Shown here: one piece after another, positions 36,345-48,096 of the stretch
How positions within the stretch are numbered: the stretch's first letter is position 1
Layout: the number at the start of each line of letters is the position of its first letter
From: Megamerina dolium
Taxonomy: Eukaryota; Arthropoda; Insecta; Diptera; Megamerinidae
Direction of reading: 5' to 3'
DNA: 64,000 bases
Assembly (NCBI GenBank): GCA_963854835.1
Contig: OY978526.1
Coordinates: 91,028,140 to 91,092,139 of the forward strand
The notes under the pieces: generated by a model
The model's database searches: none
The model's input: only the letters and a program-made list of their open reading frames with translations
What the model was told of the DNA's origin: nothing
Translations under genes and position numbers: made by a program

Positions 36345-37037
36345 TACTGAAATCAACAATACATTATATTATTAAAATTATTAATAAACAAATGTTTTCT
36401 AATACTTATGTACATCCTTGCTTGTATTTAAATCATTTGAAGCGTTCTAATGAAATAAACATATCTCCACATATTTCGCTTCATGAAATATCATAATAAA
36501 GTCTCCACAAGCCTAAAAAACAGCTTTAAGGAAAAAATGCAATGAAAATAAAACCATCGATGAAACACTTTTGAAAAAATCGATAAGAAACTATAAATAT
36601 CGACCAACATACATCGATTCTGTAATATCGATATATTGTTTGCATCCCTACTGCTGTCATCACTTGGAAAAAATTACAGGAGAATGAAAAAATAATTTTT
36701 ATTGTAATGCGAAAAGGAATTTACTGAGTTATACATATATGTAAACTTCAACATTAAAAAAGTTCTAAGAGATAATTAAAGGTATAAGCTAAAAGTACTG
36801 TGATGTGTCTTAATAATTGTTAGTCGCATGTAATTAAAAGTGGAAAAATTATGACCGCAATTTATCATAAAATCGATTTTTGTTTACTTTTCATAATTCA
36901 TGTAGTCATGGTGGTAGAAAACTGATTAATTTCCTTAATTACAAGACTAATACTTTTCTATATTTCTATCTAAAATGACTGGATTGCATATAGATGTATA
37001 TATTCAATATAATTGCAGCTAGACAGAATCTAACAAA

Positions 37038-38294
37038 ATGTCTCATTCGGTTCATACGGAACGTAGCATACATGAAATGCTAAAGGACACACCCCCTATG
37101 AATGAAAGCGGTAGCGCCATACACACCGGCACTGGAGAAGCTAGAGCATTTAACCCACCAAATAGTCTACCCCTTAGAAATCATTCTGGTAATGAGTTCT
37201 GAATATGTATATAACCATTTTGTAGTTTATAATGAACTGTGTTACAGCACCTGTCACACCAATGTCTCCGAATAGTCCACAAAATGGCCTGGATAATGGT
37301 ATACTTCGGACAGGCGCATCAAAAATTGATACAATCAAGAATTGGAGCATATCAACGTACAAATGCACAAGACAGATAATGCTCGAAAAATTGGGAAAAT
37401 CCCAACGTACAGTCGATTCGGAGCTGGAAGCTCAAATTGAGCAATTACGTGAAACCCAACGTAAATATTTGTCGATTTTACGTTTAACAAGAGCGTTTAG
37501 TTCACATTTTCATCATGTTGTTGTTACACAACACGCCTTAGCAGAGGCATTTGCGGATTTAGCGCAAAAAAGTCCAGAATTACAAGAAGAGTTCACATGC
37601 AATTCTGAGACACAACGAAATTTAACCAAGAATGGGGAATTGTTATTGAACGCCTTAAATTTTTTTATATCATCCGTTAATACATTGTGCAATAAAACCA
37701 TCGATGATACATTGCTAACTATTAAGCAATATGAGACAGCTAGGTGAATACACATCAACTTACACGCACACACACATACACAGTTTATATGCTACATATT
37801 TGAATGTTTACATAAATCGAATTTAAATACCTATTCTTTAAATTATAGAGTTGAATTTGATGCGTATCGTATGGATTTGGAAAATTCAAGACCTGAATTG
37901 CCACAAAGTCCCATATCTGAAGAGGCACAGAAGAATTACTCACGCCATAAAGAACTATATGAAAAGTTACGTGCAGATGTTGCTGTCAAAATGCAATTCC
38001 TTGATGAAAATAGGGTAAGGGAATACACAACAGCAACTTATATTTTTGAACACTAAACAAATCTGAAATTGATGCTTAATATCGTATCTAAAATCTGCAC
38101 GAAGTCATTGAAGCTTGAGATGGTTCAAGCAAATTTTAATTTTATTTGAAAACCTGCGAAAATGTATAATTTTTCGTTTTGCATTTTTGTTCATCATATA
38201 TTTTAGGTTTTTAAAGAATTCGCTATTTCGCAACAGAGTAACAATTTATTTTTTGTTTTCGTCATTTTGTATTATTGAACCAAAAAAAACCGAA

Positions 38295-38376
<82 letters not shown>

Positions 38377-38757
38377 ATATATATATAACTTGAAATCAGA
38401 AAAAGTTAATTCGCTATTTCGCAACAGAGTAACAATTTATTTTTTGTTTTCGTCATTTTGTATTATTGAACCAAAAAAAACCGAAATTTTTTTGGTGTTT
38501 TTAAACGAAATCAAAACCCTTCTTCTTCTTCTTGCTTTTATAGATTAAAGTGATGCATAAACAATTGGTTTTACTCCATAATGCCATAGCGGCGTATTTT
38601 TCCGGTAATGCTGTAGCACTTGAAAGTACTTTAAAACAATTTAATATAAAAGTAAGTCATATATATATAATTTCAACTTGAATGGTTTTTAATTTTGTTC
38701 CTATATTTCTAGTTGAAAACCCCAAATGCTGCAATAGGATCCTGGCTGGAACAGTAG
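37038..38757 (+). CDS. Arfip: Arfaptin
   Basis: Five exons, 37038-37188, 37248-37743, 37849-38014, 38544-38651 and 38713-38757, give 321 residues; human arfaptin-2 has 341. The start is AACAAAATG. A Ser/Pro-rich N-terminal part ([12 protein letters not shown]) leads into the AH (arfaptin homology) domain, a crescent BAR-type dimer, from about residue 85 to 300 ([20 protein letters not shown], then [17 protein letters not shown] and LARAFSSHF-like). It ends [13 protein letters not shown], typical of the family. Arfaptins bind Arl1/Arf1/Rac1 GTPases and PI4P at the trans-Golgi and shape membrane during secretory granule release. Introns 3-4 region is unusual: intron 3 holds a TA array and an exact 84-bp duplication, described separately. 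Confidence 0.95.
38217..38491. repeat. Exact 84-bp direct duplication flanking a TA array, arfaptin intron 3
   Basis: Block X at 38217-38300 (AATTCGCTATTTCGC to AAATTTTT) is repeated without a change at 38408-38491. Between the copies lie an AT array (38300-38368), a short GTATG break and a 25-base block Y at 38386-38410 (TAACTTGAAATCAGAAAAAG and on). Block Y returns exactly at 39061-39085, right after the downstream AT array. Confidence 0.95.
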
Positions 38758-38972
38758 TATTATTATGAAAATCCTATACGTATAAGAGAAAAATCCAATA
38801 ACTTATGTGTCCATACGTATTCGTCTATGAAAATAGTAAAATTCCGGAGAATAAGAACTAATGTGGGAACCACATTTATAATTACATATATAACAAAAAA
38901 ACAAGAAATATTTAAAATAAAATTAAAACGGTTCAAAGAACACCCACACAGAGAAGCAGTTGCAGCAAGTAT

Positions 38973-39063
<91 letters not shown>

Positions 39064-40076
39064 CTTGAAATCAGAAAAAGTTAATGCACCCAACGCATCC
39101 GCATATATGAAATGTTTTTTAATGCTTTTCTTTTTCTGTGTATCTATTTAATCAAAACTCTAAATACATATAACGATACATAATATTACTAAAGAAAATA
39201 ACGATAACGAAATTTATAGTGTAATAGCAACTAAAAAAAAAAAAAACAATCTAATTTCATATTGGATATGTAGAACACATTAAGAAAAACAATTAAAATC
39301 TCCAACACAAAATAGTTCCTCAAGCGAATGGATAAACCCTGTTTTGGTACTATACAATCATCTAATGAATATTTAATTTTTTACCTATTTATTTTTTATA
39401 TAATTTATGTGATTTATTTCTTAATTTGTATAATTTGGTATAAGATTTAACTAAGATATCGTTTAACTGTGACTCTAACCATGACAATGGTGATATTATA
39501 TTTCATATTTTTCAAAACTATATATACGAACCTTTATATAACATCAAAATAGTTGTCATACAAACGACGAAATGGTAAAGATCCTTTAGATATCGTTCAT
39601 GAACGATAATTACACTCATATTTATGTAGTTTGTTTTATATGATTGATTTTGTTATATCATTCCAAATTTACATGTATGTAATTCAATGCACTAATTTAT
39701 GTATCAACCATTAATAGGAAACAGATCGAATAAAATAAAAAGAATGAAAAGAAACACTCGAAACATATACATGGATATGTATTGTATGTATATTTCCATA
39801 CATTATGGCATTTATAGAGAAGAAAGCATTCAAACTAAACAAGTCAATATGTAATGTTTAATTTAGCCGTGTAATCTAATGTAATCATACATAAAACAAA
39901 TATGAAATTGTTTAATCTAGTCGACGTATATTTATATATAATTATATATATATATATATACTTACACTATTTACTAAATACATACATATAATAAAATAAA
40001 GCTTTCATTTTTTCACTGTATATCCAAATTCTACTAAACTATAATCCATATAAATTTTTTGAGACAAGTGTCGTAG
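38758..40076. other. Arfaptin 3' UTR and convergent spacer, with TA arrays
   Basis: A TA array of about 83 bases at 38980-39062 is followed by block Y. AATAAA-type signals occur near 39727 and 39993, so the arfaptin 3' UTR may reach close to the DPH3 3' end. A shorter AT run lies at about 39938-39960. No other gene. Confidence 0.6.
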
Positions 40077-40952
40077 TTAGTTTGTTTCCAATTGTAAATT
40101 ATTTAATTTGTCGTTAAGTGTTGCTTCTTCGTCCTCTGCTGCTTTGAACATTTCCTACGAAGAGAAACAAACAATTTAATTAAAGCTTTAATTTCATATA
40201 TATGCACTCTTTCAAATTTGGTTTCATTAGATATTCAAAACGTTGTGGTATTCACTTATTGGATTGGACTGTCAGAACTCCAAGTAGGATTACCATAAGC
40301 TTAGTGTGCTAAAGTATCTCATTGAAGGCTTAATTTCACTTCACTGAAATTTTCTGGCAAATATTTCTGTAGACCACTTTATTTTTTGAACGCCATCAAT
40401 AAGAGCACTACTGAATTTATTAAAAAAATGGGTCGAAAAGTATTTATTTGTTGGTGCAAGCAGCTACATAAGACAGTTGCAAGTTGCTGACCACAAGATT
40501 AATTCTAACCGGAAATTTATGTATGTAGGTACATTAACAAAAATTAGATTTAAACTACTAACACTTTTGACCCTTATTTTACAAATTGACGATGCTTGCC
40601 GTAACCTGATTAAAAATTGCCGATTTGCTCAAAGCAGTTTAACGCTATAAGAACTCAATATGGAAATGGTTCAAAGAAAACATACCGGATCATATATGAC
40701 TTTGATGACGAGCGAACAACTTGGACACGTTGCCACTTCTTCACCTTCAATTAATTCTTCCTAAAATTGCCAAAAACAATATATATTTTTTTTTAATTCG
40801 GGCAAAGGTATAACTTGATTTTTTTTTTTAAACTTTTGATTTACCTTTGAAACTTGGAAACGATCACCGCATGGACACGGATAATAGTACATTTCATCTT
40901 CTTCGTCATATTCAAAATCTTCAATTTCTACTTCATCATGATATATACCCAT
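40077..40952 (-). CDS. DPH3: Diphthamide biosynthesis protein 3 (CSL zinc finger)
   Basis: Three phase-0 exons on the minus strand, 40952-40845, 40760-40686 and 40154-40077, give 86 residues, the usual family size. DPH3 is the small iron/zinc electron carrier that keeps the Dph1-Dph2 radical enzyme reduced in the first step of diphthamide formation on elongation factor 2, and it also takes part in Elongator-linked tRNA modification. The CSL-type domain shows the four cysteines as YPCPCGDRF and [15 protein letters not shown]. The N-terminal half is strongly acidic ([13 protein letters not shown]), as in other members. The C-terminus after FKAAEDEE is short and variable. The stop is about 1.3 kb from the convergent arfaptin stop. 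Confidence 0.95.
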
Positions 40953-41187
40953 TATTTACTTTATTCAAAAGTTTACTAGACGTTTCTTGAAAAACACATC
41001 AATTCTTGTTAGAAATTTTGAGTCACGTTGTTGCATATATAAATATACATAATTCACATGTTGTTCGACGCGAAGCCAAATTACAAATTGTCAATCTAAA
41101 CTAGGGATGGACGATATATGGATATTTGAAAAGGTAATTTTATAGGTGGTTGATGTCACAAGAATCGATTGTAACACAATATGCTAT

Positions 41188-41395
41188 CATAATATAAGGT
41201 CAGGCTATTAGAGAGAGTTCTCACGAATGAAGGAGAAAAGGTAAATAAAATAAAGAAAATAAAAGAAGAAGAAGACTAAGTAGTAGAAAAGAAAACAACA
41301 ATCACACTATTTTGACACTATAAAAAGCCATTTTCTGACATTATATGTTGCAGCCAAGAGGAATTGTTTTACTATTGCTCTACCTCTATTAATAT
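41188..41395. mobile_element. Inverted-repeat element (family B), copy 2
   Basis: The ends ATAATATAAGGTCAGGC and TTGCTCTACCTCTATTAAT, and the interior GAGAGTTCTCACGAATGA with TTTTGACACTATAAA, parallel 34632-34826 in the same orientation. Internal A-rich text differs in length. Confidence 0.75.
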
Positions 41396-41608
41396 ACCTA
41401 GGTAACAAATCATTAATTGCAAATATACACGAATAATGACAAACACGCCAAAGAGAAAGAGGAGAATCGAAACAAATGTCAAGTAAAAGAAAATATGCAA
41501 AGCAGTAGGACCCAAACTCTACAGGAAAAATGGGCGTGCATTACTGCCGTTTTTGCATCGTTTCTCTTAATTCTTTTTAGATTTTTCCAATTTAAAACTG
41601 AATTAGTC

Positions 41609-41820
41609 TGTTCACATTGGCCTACAGATGAACTCCGTGTTCACATTAGGGCAATTATGCCGGTTTTATGTGAAATTTGGAATTTTGGAAAAAAGTAGGG
41701 CTGTGCAATTAATCGTTTGCTCATATATAATTAATCATATATAAAATTATTCGAATAATCATGATTTTGAATATTCAAAATTTGAAATTTCAATTTTGAT
41801 AAATCATAGATTTGATTAAG
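41609..41820. mobile_element. Inverted-repeat element (family D), truncated
   Basis: Shares the end TGTTCACATTGGCC, the word CCGGTTTTATGTGAAATTTG, the block AAAGTAGGGCTGTGCAATTA and the ATTATTCGAATAATC-type words with 25524-26204. The opposite end is missing. Confidence 0.65.
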
Positions 41821-41845
41821 TGACTGCAGCAACTGTTAGCACTTA

Positions 41846-41970
41846 TGGTTCAACTGACCATTGACGTCACCGTCATGTGGTGGTGAGTTTTCGTCAACAC
41901 GACAATGCCATAAGGTAGATCGTATCAGCTGAAAAGGTCTACGGTTTTACGTCGGTGGGTAGTTGAGCCA
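41846..41970. mobile_element. Inverted-repeat element (family C), shortened copy
   Basis: Ends TGGTTCAACTGACC and ACGTCGGTGGGTAGTTGAGC match the ends of 54529-54710, with CGTCACCGTCATG and AACACGACAATGCCATAAG shared inside. About 57 bases near the left end are missing compared with that copy. Confidence 0.75.
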
Positions 41971-42656
41971 TTAGCATTATTTTCTAAAATGGAACTCCAT
42001 AATATCCGCGTGCATGCGATTGCATTCTCCCTTTCAATGCACTTTCGTGAGAACTGATAAGGCAACTCCATAGTATACGTTCTAAACGCTCGAAAATGAC
42101 ATTATATTAATATTTTTAAAAATAAGAATGGACGAAGATTTTATGTTTATATCGGTAGCGATTGGAACTAATGACAACAAGAAGGAAGTGAAGATGATGA
42201 ACTTAGTGGATTCTTTGCCATAACGTTCAAGAAATTAAAACAGCGCGATCCTGAACAATTTCGCGTCGCAATGCGCATGAAATCCACAGTCTTTGATGCT
42301 TTATTCAGCCTCACAAAGTTGTAAAAGCATTCCAAATGGCCAGCACTTCCGGTGGAGGGCAGACTGTTACTTATAGTGATGTTTTTTTTCACAAAAAGCC
42401 TTAAATAAAGAGTGCAATGCCTTGTAACATAAAATACATATTGTCCTTTAATTTCATTATCGCATTTCATTTCAATTCTATCATAATTTTGTCATTTCGA
42501 ATTACTATCATTACTGTCATTTTGATTTACAGCGTTATCGTATAAGTAATTGTACGCATACGTCTACGCGTGTATTGGAGGTCCACGTTAATAATAACAC
42601 CATGCACTGAAACCATACGCCGTTTTTATGTCGCAGGAATCTGAAAATCACAAGAT

Positions 42657-44112
42657 ATGGATCCCGTTCTGAGTGCTGAACTGGAGAACATTCAACAATG
42701 CTTATTGGAAACGTTTGAGTTGGCGTCAGTTTATGGATACGATGGTTATACAAACAATTTAAAGAGAAAATCTAAATAATTTATAAACATGTTTTTCAGA
42801 TGTAAACAATACGAACGTATATCTTGATTTAAATACTAAATTATGTGAAATTAAGCAAGTATCTATGCTTAAGGATAAAGCACTAGCAGCAGCCAAAAAT
42901 GAAGAAACAATTGATAATTTTGAAAAAATGTTCGAAAAGGAGTACTCTGATCTTACTAAGAAAAAATTTAATCCCAAGAGTACGAGTGAATACAAATTAT
43001 TCCAAAACCGCATGATTCAAACCAAGGAGGCAGTTAAATCTACCATACCATCACAGAGCGGTCGCGCTGAGTGTGATGAAATCATAATGGAAAGTGGTAT
43101 AAATATTTATGATCCCCTCACGAAGTTGCCCATGCAAGATCCCGTACGTAACTCAATATGTGGTCATCACTACGAAAAGACTGCTATAAATGAGGCCATA
43201 ACAATTAATAAAAGATTGCGGTAAGAAATTGCGTTATCGGTGTAGTAAATAAATCCATTATTTTTGCAGTAGACGGCTTTAGCAATTTTATCTCGAGTTG
43301 TATAAGCGTTACGGACTACGCTAAATGACAGAGAGATAAGATTTCTTGCTAAAATGTGTTCGTCGATTCTGTTACGGTAATATTGATGTTAAAATGCTCC
43401 TCACACTAAAAGAAAGGTGAATTATCGAAAATATTGATAAAATCATGAACGTCGTCTAGTCTGGCCGTCATGTAAATACTATTTCGATTGTCCAGTAGCT
43501 ACACATTGTAATTAAATCCACTTGGAACCACTTTAATAAAGCTGAACACAAAAATATGTGCGGTATATGGGTGCCACACGACTTAACGCAGAAAACCTCA
43601 TGGATACAGATGCAGTTGCGACGAATCGACGCTAACGGTGATCAAGCCAGGCATGTTTTGCTGTATTTGGTGAGATTGGCTGGGAATTGAAATGCTCCTA
43701 TACGGCCAAACTCCTACTTCGGACCTAAACTGTCAACAATTAGAAAGGAATCGCGCAGCTTTGGCCTATGGGACAGGAATTTTGTTTCATCAATACAACA
43801 CAAGGCCACACACACAACGATAGTTACTCGTGAGAAGTTCCATGAGCTTCGTTGATGAGCTTATGATACATCCATGTTAGTGAGATCGATATTTGCATCG
43901 TCTTCATTATGCTGAATGCCATAAATTTCACTTAAAAATAATGGATTTGTTTTTACTAAACCTATATAAATCAAATTTTTCTCATAAAATGTTATTTTTT
44001 TAGCTGTCCTGTAGCGGGTTGCGGTAATAATACATTCATACAAAACCACCATTTAATTCCAGACAATGCATTCAGAATCCAGCTACTACAAATGGCTCAA
44101 TCAGAACATTGA
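42657..44112 (+). CDS. NSMCE2: SMC5-SMC6 complex SUMO ligase NSE2 (Mms21)
   Basis: Three exons, 42657-42744, 42800-43220 and 44004-44112, give 205 residues. The N-terminal half is helical and would bind the SMC5 arm. The C-terminal half is an SP-RING: YDPLTKLPMQDPVRNSICGH gives the first Cys and His, and after the last intron CPVAGCGNN supplies the final cysteines. NSE2 attaches SUMO to complex subunits and other targets during DNA repair and replication. Drosophila has two such genes, cervantes and quijote; I cannot say which this corresponds to. The first intron is only 55 bases. The second intron, 783 bases, is mostly a decayed mariner. The ATG is at GATATGGATCC. Confidence 0.93.
43234..43966 (+). 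mobile_element. Mariner relic inside NSMCE2 intron 2
   Basis: The left end (GTGTAGTAAATAAATCCATTA) and right end (AATAATGGATTTGTTTTTAC, to 43966) match those of the 3513-4660 element. The interior keeps recognisable remnants: GGGTGCCACACGACTTAACG, GTTTCATCAATACAACAC and CACACAACGATAGTTACTCG, which line up with the transposase of that copy. It is shorter (about 730 bases) and more decayed. Direction is the same as the host gene. Confidence 0.8.
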
Positions 44113-45522
44113 CCCTATGGCTGAAATTTAATTTACATAGTTAACACTTTCGAAAGTTTATTGGTTTCATCTTTTATAACTACAAATACACATAAATACA
44201 TCGTAATCATCAATCAGTTTGTATCATTAATGTCTTTAGCGGATTGTATATGTACGCGTACAGTTATTAAGTACTTCGAATGCGTTATAGGTTCACCAGG
44301 ATTATCTTGCATATATGGTTCCATACGCACGGGAGTGACTTCTGCTGGTAAATAGTGTTGTGCAGATGATAATCATTGCATACATTGAATCGCCGTTTTT
44401 AAATGTAGCTCGATTTGATCACAATATGTGAAAAGTCTTCCAAATGTTTATCAAAGCGCAGTGAATGGGTGCCAGTATCTCTTTTTTAAATTTCTTTTTC
44501 TTTTCTTTCCCTGCAAAGTAAATGCATCAGAATGAAGTGTAGGGAATAGATTCTCGTAAATGGACTTTTGAGACATTGTAAATTTTTTTCTGCAACTGGT
44601 TACTGCTAATGTACTGTATTTGAAATTTGCCTTTGCAACTGTTGTCTTTGAGGTCCCATGACATTTCCAGGGGAAACAGGTTGCATCATTTGATTTGGCC
44701 CACTTACACCCAATTGTGGTTAAGGAACATCAAATACAGTGCGGTTCAAACCGTGTAAAACGAAACAAATCAATTTTATTTATAAAGAAATTTAGTTGCT
44801 CAGTAGGGTTTTTTTTACTTAAAGAAGTGTTCTGAAGCATCAAAATCTTCTTCTTATGGGGCCATAACAACTGATGATCGATTTAGGTCGAGCGGCGCCA
44901 GTCTTTTCTGTTCTTCACTTGCTTGCGTCAATTGGATATTCTAAGCGCCGCCAGGTTACCCAACATATCATACTTATATTTAAAGGATCCTCCGATTAAC
45001 GCGTAAACGAATGCGTTTATTTATCAGGAGAGTAGGATATACGACCTAATGGAATGAAAGCGCGTCAAGGTATTTGAAAATATAAAAATTGAACTTTTTC
45101 TATTTGTTTTCATACGTAAAATGACAGTGTCACGTTTTTATTTTGTGAACGTGTAATTCTATTTAAATCAACCCTGTTCGATCACGAGATGCTGTCAATA
45201 ATAATTGCAACACTTATTTTGTTCAACTATAAACAGCAACCATTTATTTAATCAACTCTATTTACAATAACCATGCACTACAACTTTTGCTGCATACGCC
45301 ATCTTGTCGTTGTTGCAATGTTGCTGGCGCAGTGAATCTGTTTTTACTTCAGTCGTAGCTGGTAGTGTCAGTGGCAGACGGGTTATGTGGCAACACTGAT
45401 TAGCTAATTTTGTTTTACATTGGTTTTAAAGCAAAGAATAAGCTGTGATTATCAAAGAAAATAGCATAATAATTCAATTTGTTTATTATTCAAAAGAATC
45501 ATTAATGACAAAATAAGCCGAT
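44113..45522. other. Intergenic region NSMCE2 to DNAJC17
   Basis: No gene recognised. The frame at 44161-44355 has no family features. A dispersed repeat J copy lies at 45130-45202, and the DNAJC17 promoter should be near its 3' side. Confidence 0.5.
45130..45202. repeat. Dispersed repeat J, copy 2
   Basis: Near-identical reverse complement of 30596-30668; the best 35-base block (AATCAACCCTGTTCGATCAC and on) differs at one position. It lies about 320 bases upstream of the DNAJC17 start. Confidence 0.75.
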
Positions 45523-46428
45523 ATGTCTAACAAGAAGTTTTGTAGCGATGTCAATCTTTATGAGCTATTGGGTATCGGCGTTGAAGCTGAACAATCAGAG
45601 ATACGTAAGGCGTACCGGAAAAAAGCGCTTGAATGCCATCCGGACAAAAATCCAGATAATCCAAAGGCTGTAGAATTGTTTCTTGAACTATCCAAGGCAT
45701 TGGAGATACTAACGGATGTTAATGCACGAGCAGCGTACGATAAAGTACTAAAAGCAAAAAAAGCAGCTGAGTTACGTTCCAAACAACTTGATGGTAAACG
45801 ACAAAAACTTAAAGCTGACCTAGAGCAAAGAGAACGTGACGCCCTACACAAATTGCATGCATCACAATCATATACAACTGTACGTAAAAGTGATGAAGAA
45901 GTACTACAAGATCAAATAGAACGACTTCGGCGAGAAGGCTCTAAATTACTCGAAGAGGAACAACGTCTTATGCGTGAACAGCTGCAACGTACTTGGAGCA
46001 ATAATCGAAAGGAAACAGAACAATACGACCCAACACAACATCGAATAAAAATCAAATGGAAGGCAGAAAAGGGAGATGCCACTAATGGTGGTTACACACA
46101 AGAGAAATTAATGAACTTTTTAAAGAAGTACGGAGATATAAATGCACTCGTTTTGTCTAAAAAGAATGGTACGGCATTGGTTGAATATAAAACGTTGGAA
46201 CCAGGCGAAATGGCGATTGCATATGAAAAAGGTTTACTAGAGAACCCATTGCACATGGAATGGTTAAATCCGCCAGCGTCGAAAAATGCACCAGTATCTA
46301 GTCAAGTGTCATCATCACTGGACTATGAGAGTTTAGTATTACGTAAATTGCGTCAAGCTGAAGAACGTAAACGATTAATAGAACAAATGCAGAAAGAGGA
46401 TGATGAAGGACAAAACACTGATATTTAA
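45523..46428 (+). CDS. DNAJC17: DnaJ homolog subfamily C member 17
   Basis: A single exon encodes 301 residues, near the usual length of about 300. The J domain spans residues 10-77, with HPD at 39-41 (ECHPDKNPDN), the motif that stimulates Hsp70 ATPase. A charged coiled coil follows (about 80-165: KAELRSKQLDGKRQKLKADL). An RRM fold lies at about 173-255 (RIKIKWKAEKG, then LMNFLKKYGDINALVL). A second charged helix forms the C-terminus (RKLRQAEERKRLIEQMQKED). The J plus RRM layout is diagnostic. DNAJC17 and its yeast relative Cwc23 act with the spliceosome in the nucleus. AATAAA at 46494-46499 is the likely polyadenylation signal, 66 bases after the stop. Confidence 0.96.
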   Translation: MSNKKFCSDVNLYELLGIGVEAEQSEIRKAYRKKALECHPDKNPDNPKAVELFLELSKALEILTDVNARAAYDKVLKAKKAAELRSKQLDGKRQKLKADLEQRERDALHKLHASQSYTTVRKSDEEVLQDQIERLRREGSKLLEEEQRLMREQLQRTWSNNRKETEQYDPTQHRIKIKWKAEKGDATNGGYTQEKLMNFLKKYGDINALVLSKKNGTALVEYKTLEPGEMAIAYEKGLLENPLHMEWLNPPASKNAPVSSQVSSSLDYESLVLRKLRQAEERKRLIEQMQKEDDEGQNTDI

Positions 46429-46768
46429 TGTTACAAAGATAAAATTGGAAATGAATGTAAATTATAATAGAATTAACTATACTTAAGTATGTCAATAAAT
46501 TTAAACCAAGTTTTTAAAAAATAGAGATGTCTCATTGTTAATGTACAGAATTTTAACAGTTTTCTAGATTTATATCATCTGACTCAAAATGTAGACAATA
46601 TGATTACATTCTGGGCTGCATGCTTCCATCCTTTCATCGTTGTTCATCCGGTTGCACCTATTTCTACTTTGATACTTTTATTTTCTTATAACTGTTATAA
46701 CTGTTAAATTTTGTGCACTGCAAAAGTCTGTATATTTAAAAGCACAATTATGCGGCTGATGGATGATA

Positions 46769-47284
46769 ATAGCCCTGACAGACGGCAGCATTAATTCGGA
46801 TTAACAATTTAATTCGAATTAACTCGGATATTAACTGCAGCTAATCCGCATTCACTATACGAGTTAATTCTCAAAATTAAAGAGGATTAGGGCAATTTAC
46901 GATGGCAACACTGCTGAAAAATTTATATTTTGAATTTACAAAACAATAGCTGTGTTCGCTTATAAAAAAAACTTTCAACAATTGTTAACAGTTTCCGACA
47001 TGAAAAGCGATGGCGAACAAATAAATCCAGCTGTCAATTACGAACGGTGAATGTCAATTTATAAGTTTCTGATAGTTTTCAGTTCACGTGCTTCTTGTAG
47101 ATTTTCTCATATCAAGAGTAACAGATGACAGAAATTGATAATGATAGTAATGTAAGTGAGCAGACCTAATAAAATAGCAATCACCTGTTTAGTTAATCCG
47201 CCATCTGCCATCTGTCAGGTTAGTATTTTATTCGTATTAAGTGCGTCGTTAATCCGGATTAACGCTGCCGTCTGCCTAGGCTAT
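46769..47284. mobile_element. Inverted-repeat element (family A), copy 2
   Basis: The left end ATAGCCCTGACAGACGGCAG and the right end CTGCCGTCTGCCTAGGCTAT are imperfect inverted repeats. The interior matches 35816-36344 in reverse orientation, including TCATATCAAGAGTAAC / GAAAATCTACAAG and CAACAATTGTTAACAG. Length is 516 bases against 529. It too carries the central block with family G-like ends (about 46947-47169). Confidence 0.82.
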
Positions 47285-48096
47285 AAGACAAATATCATGT
47301 CATTTTGCTTTGTGCTGAATATTGTGATGCTTCTCAAATAATTGCATTTAGCCAAAAAACTGTGGAGATTTGTTGTAGTTACCTTCAACCGGGCCGCATC
47401 GGGGTTTAAAAATGACCCCACAGCTGCCCAGGAGTCAACTCTAGAGTGGTAAAATGTATGACTAACACCCCTTTAACGTTTTGTACCCAATATTTTTCTG
47501 GATTATATTTAACTCCTATCGCCATCTCAAAATTGACGATTTTTTTACAATTCGTTAGCTTTGCACCTGGGAATTATCTCCAAAGGCAGAAAATGTAAGA
47601 CCTTCTGCCTTTAAATCACACCTTCCCACCCCCTCACATTTCTTCAGAACATCTCTATCCTCTACCATCACTCTTAAGGGGATCATCCATACAAATTTGA
47701 CGTTTTTACAAAATTGACTCCTATCGCTCCCATAATACTCATAGGTGTTTGAGACAAGCATATTTTGCACAAAGTTTAACATTGGCGTTTCTGATAATTT
47801 CACGAAAAACCAACGATCCACGCCTTCGATTTATTGTAGCCCCCGTAAAAAGTATCACAATTACTTTACGTAGTCTTTCGCCTATGACAACCATACTTGA
47901 CATATACACATATTAAAGCTGTTGATAGTTTTTTTTTAATTTCAAGGAAACACCCGAAACTTATTATGATTATATATCCCTAAAATTACTACTATTTTAC
48001 ATATTCAATCCGAATATTTTTACCTATAAGAGGGAAAGAAACGAAAAAATGCTTACTGGACCGTTGATATGATGCATCTTTGAACGCACTCAACAA

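Larger units (their letters stand above)
34388..37037. other. Intergenic region filled with short inverted-repeat elements
   Basis: The RING gene and arfaptin are transcribed away from each other. Between them lie three non-coding elements (34632-34826, 34876-35161 and 35816-36344), listed separately. The remainder, 35162-35815 and 36345-37037, is AT-rich with no recognised gene and includes the arfaptin promoter and leader. Confidence 0.6.
40953..42656. other. Intergenic region between divergent DPH3 and NSMCE2, with three short elements
   Basis: Contains a family B copy (41188-41395), a truncated family D piece (41609-41820) and a family C derivative (41846-41970). The ORF-like text at 41417-41698 overlaps family D and is not a gene. 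41971-42656 includes the NSMCE2 leader and shows nothing else recognised. Confidence 0.55.

Noticed and set aside
38827..39151. Coding frames over the second TA array
   Set aside because: Same artefact as above; they lie in the arfaptin 3' region.
41417..41698. 93-codon frame upstream of NSMCE2
   Set aside because: It overlaps a truncated family D element and has no domain.
47555..47821. 88-codon minus frame between DNAJC17 and GCC88
   Set aside because: No recognised motif or exon partner; kept only as unassigned intergenic sequence.
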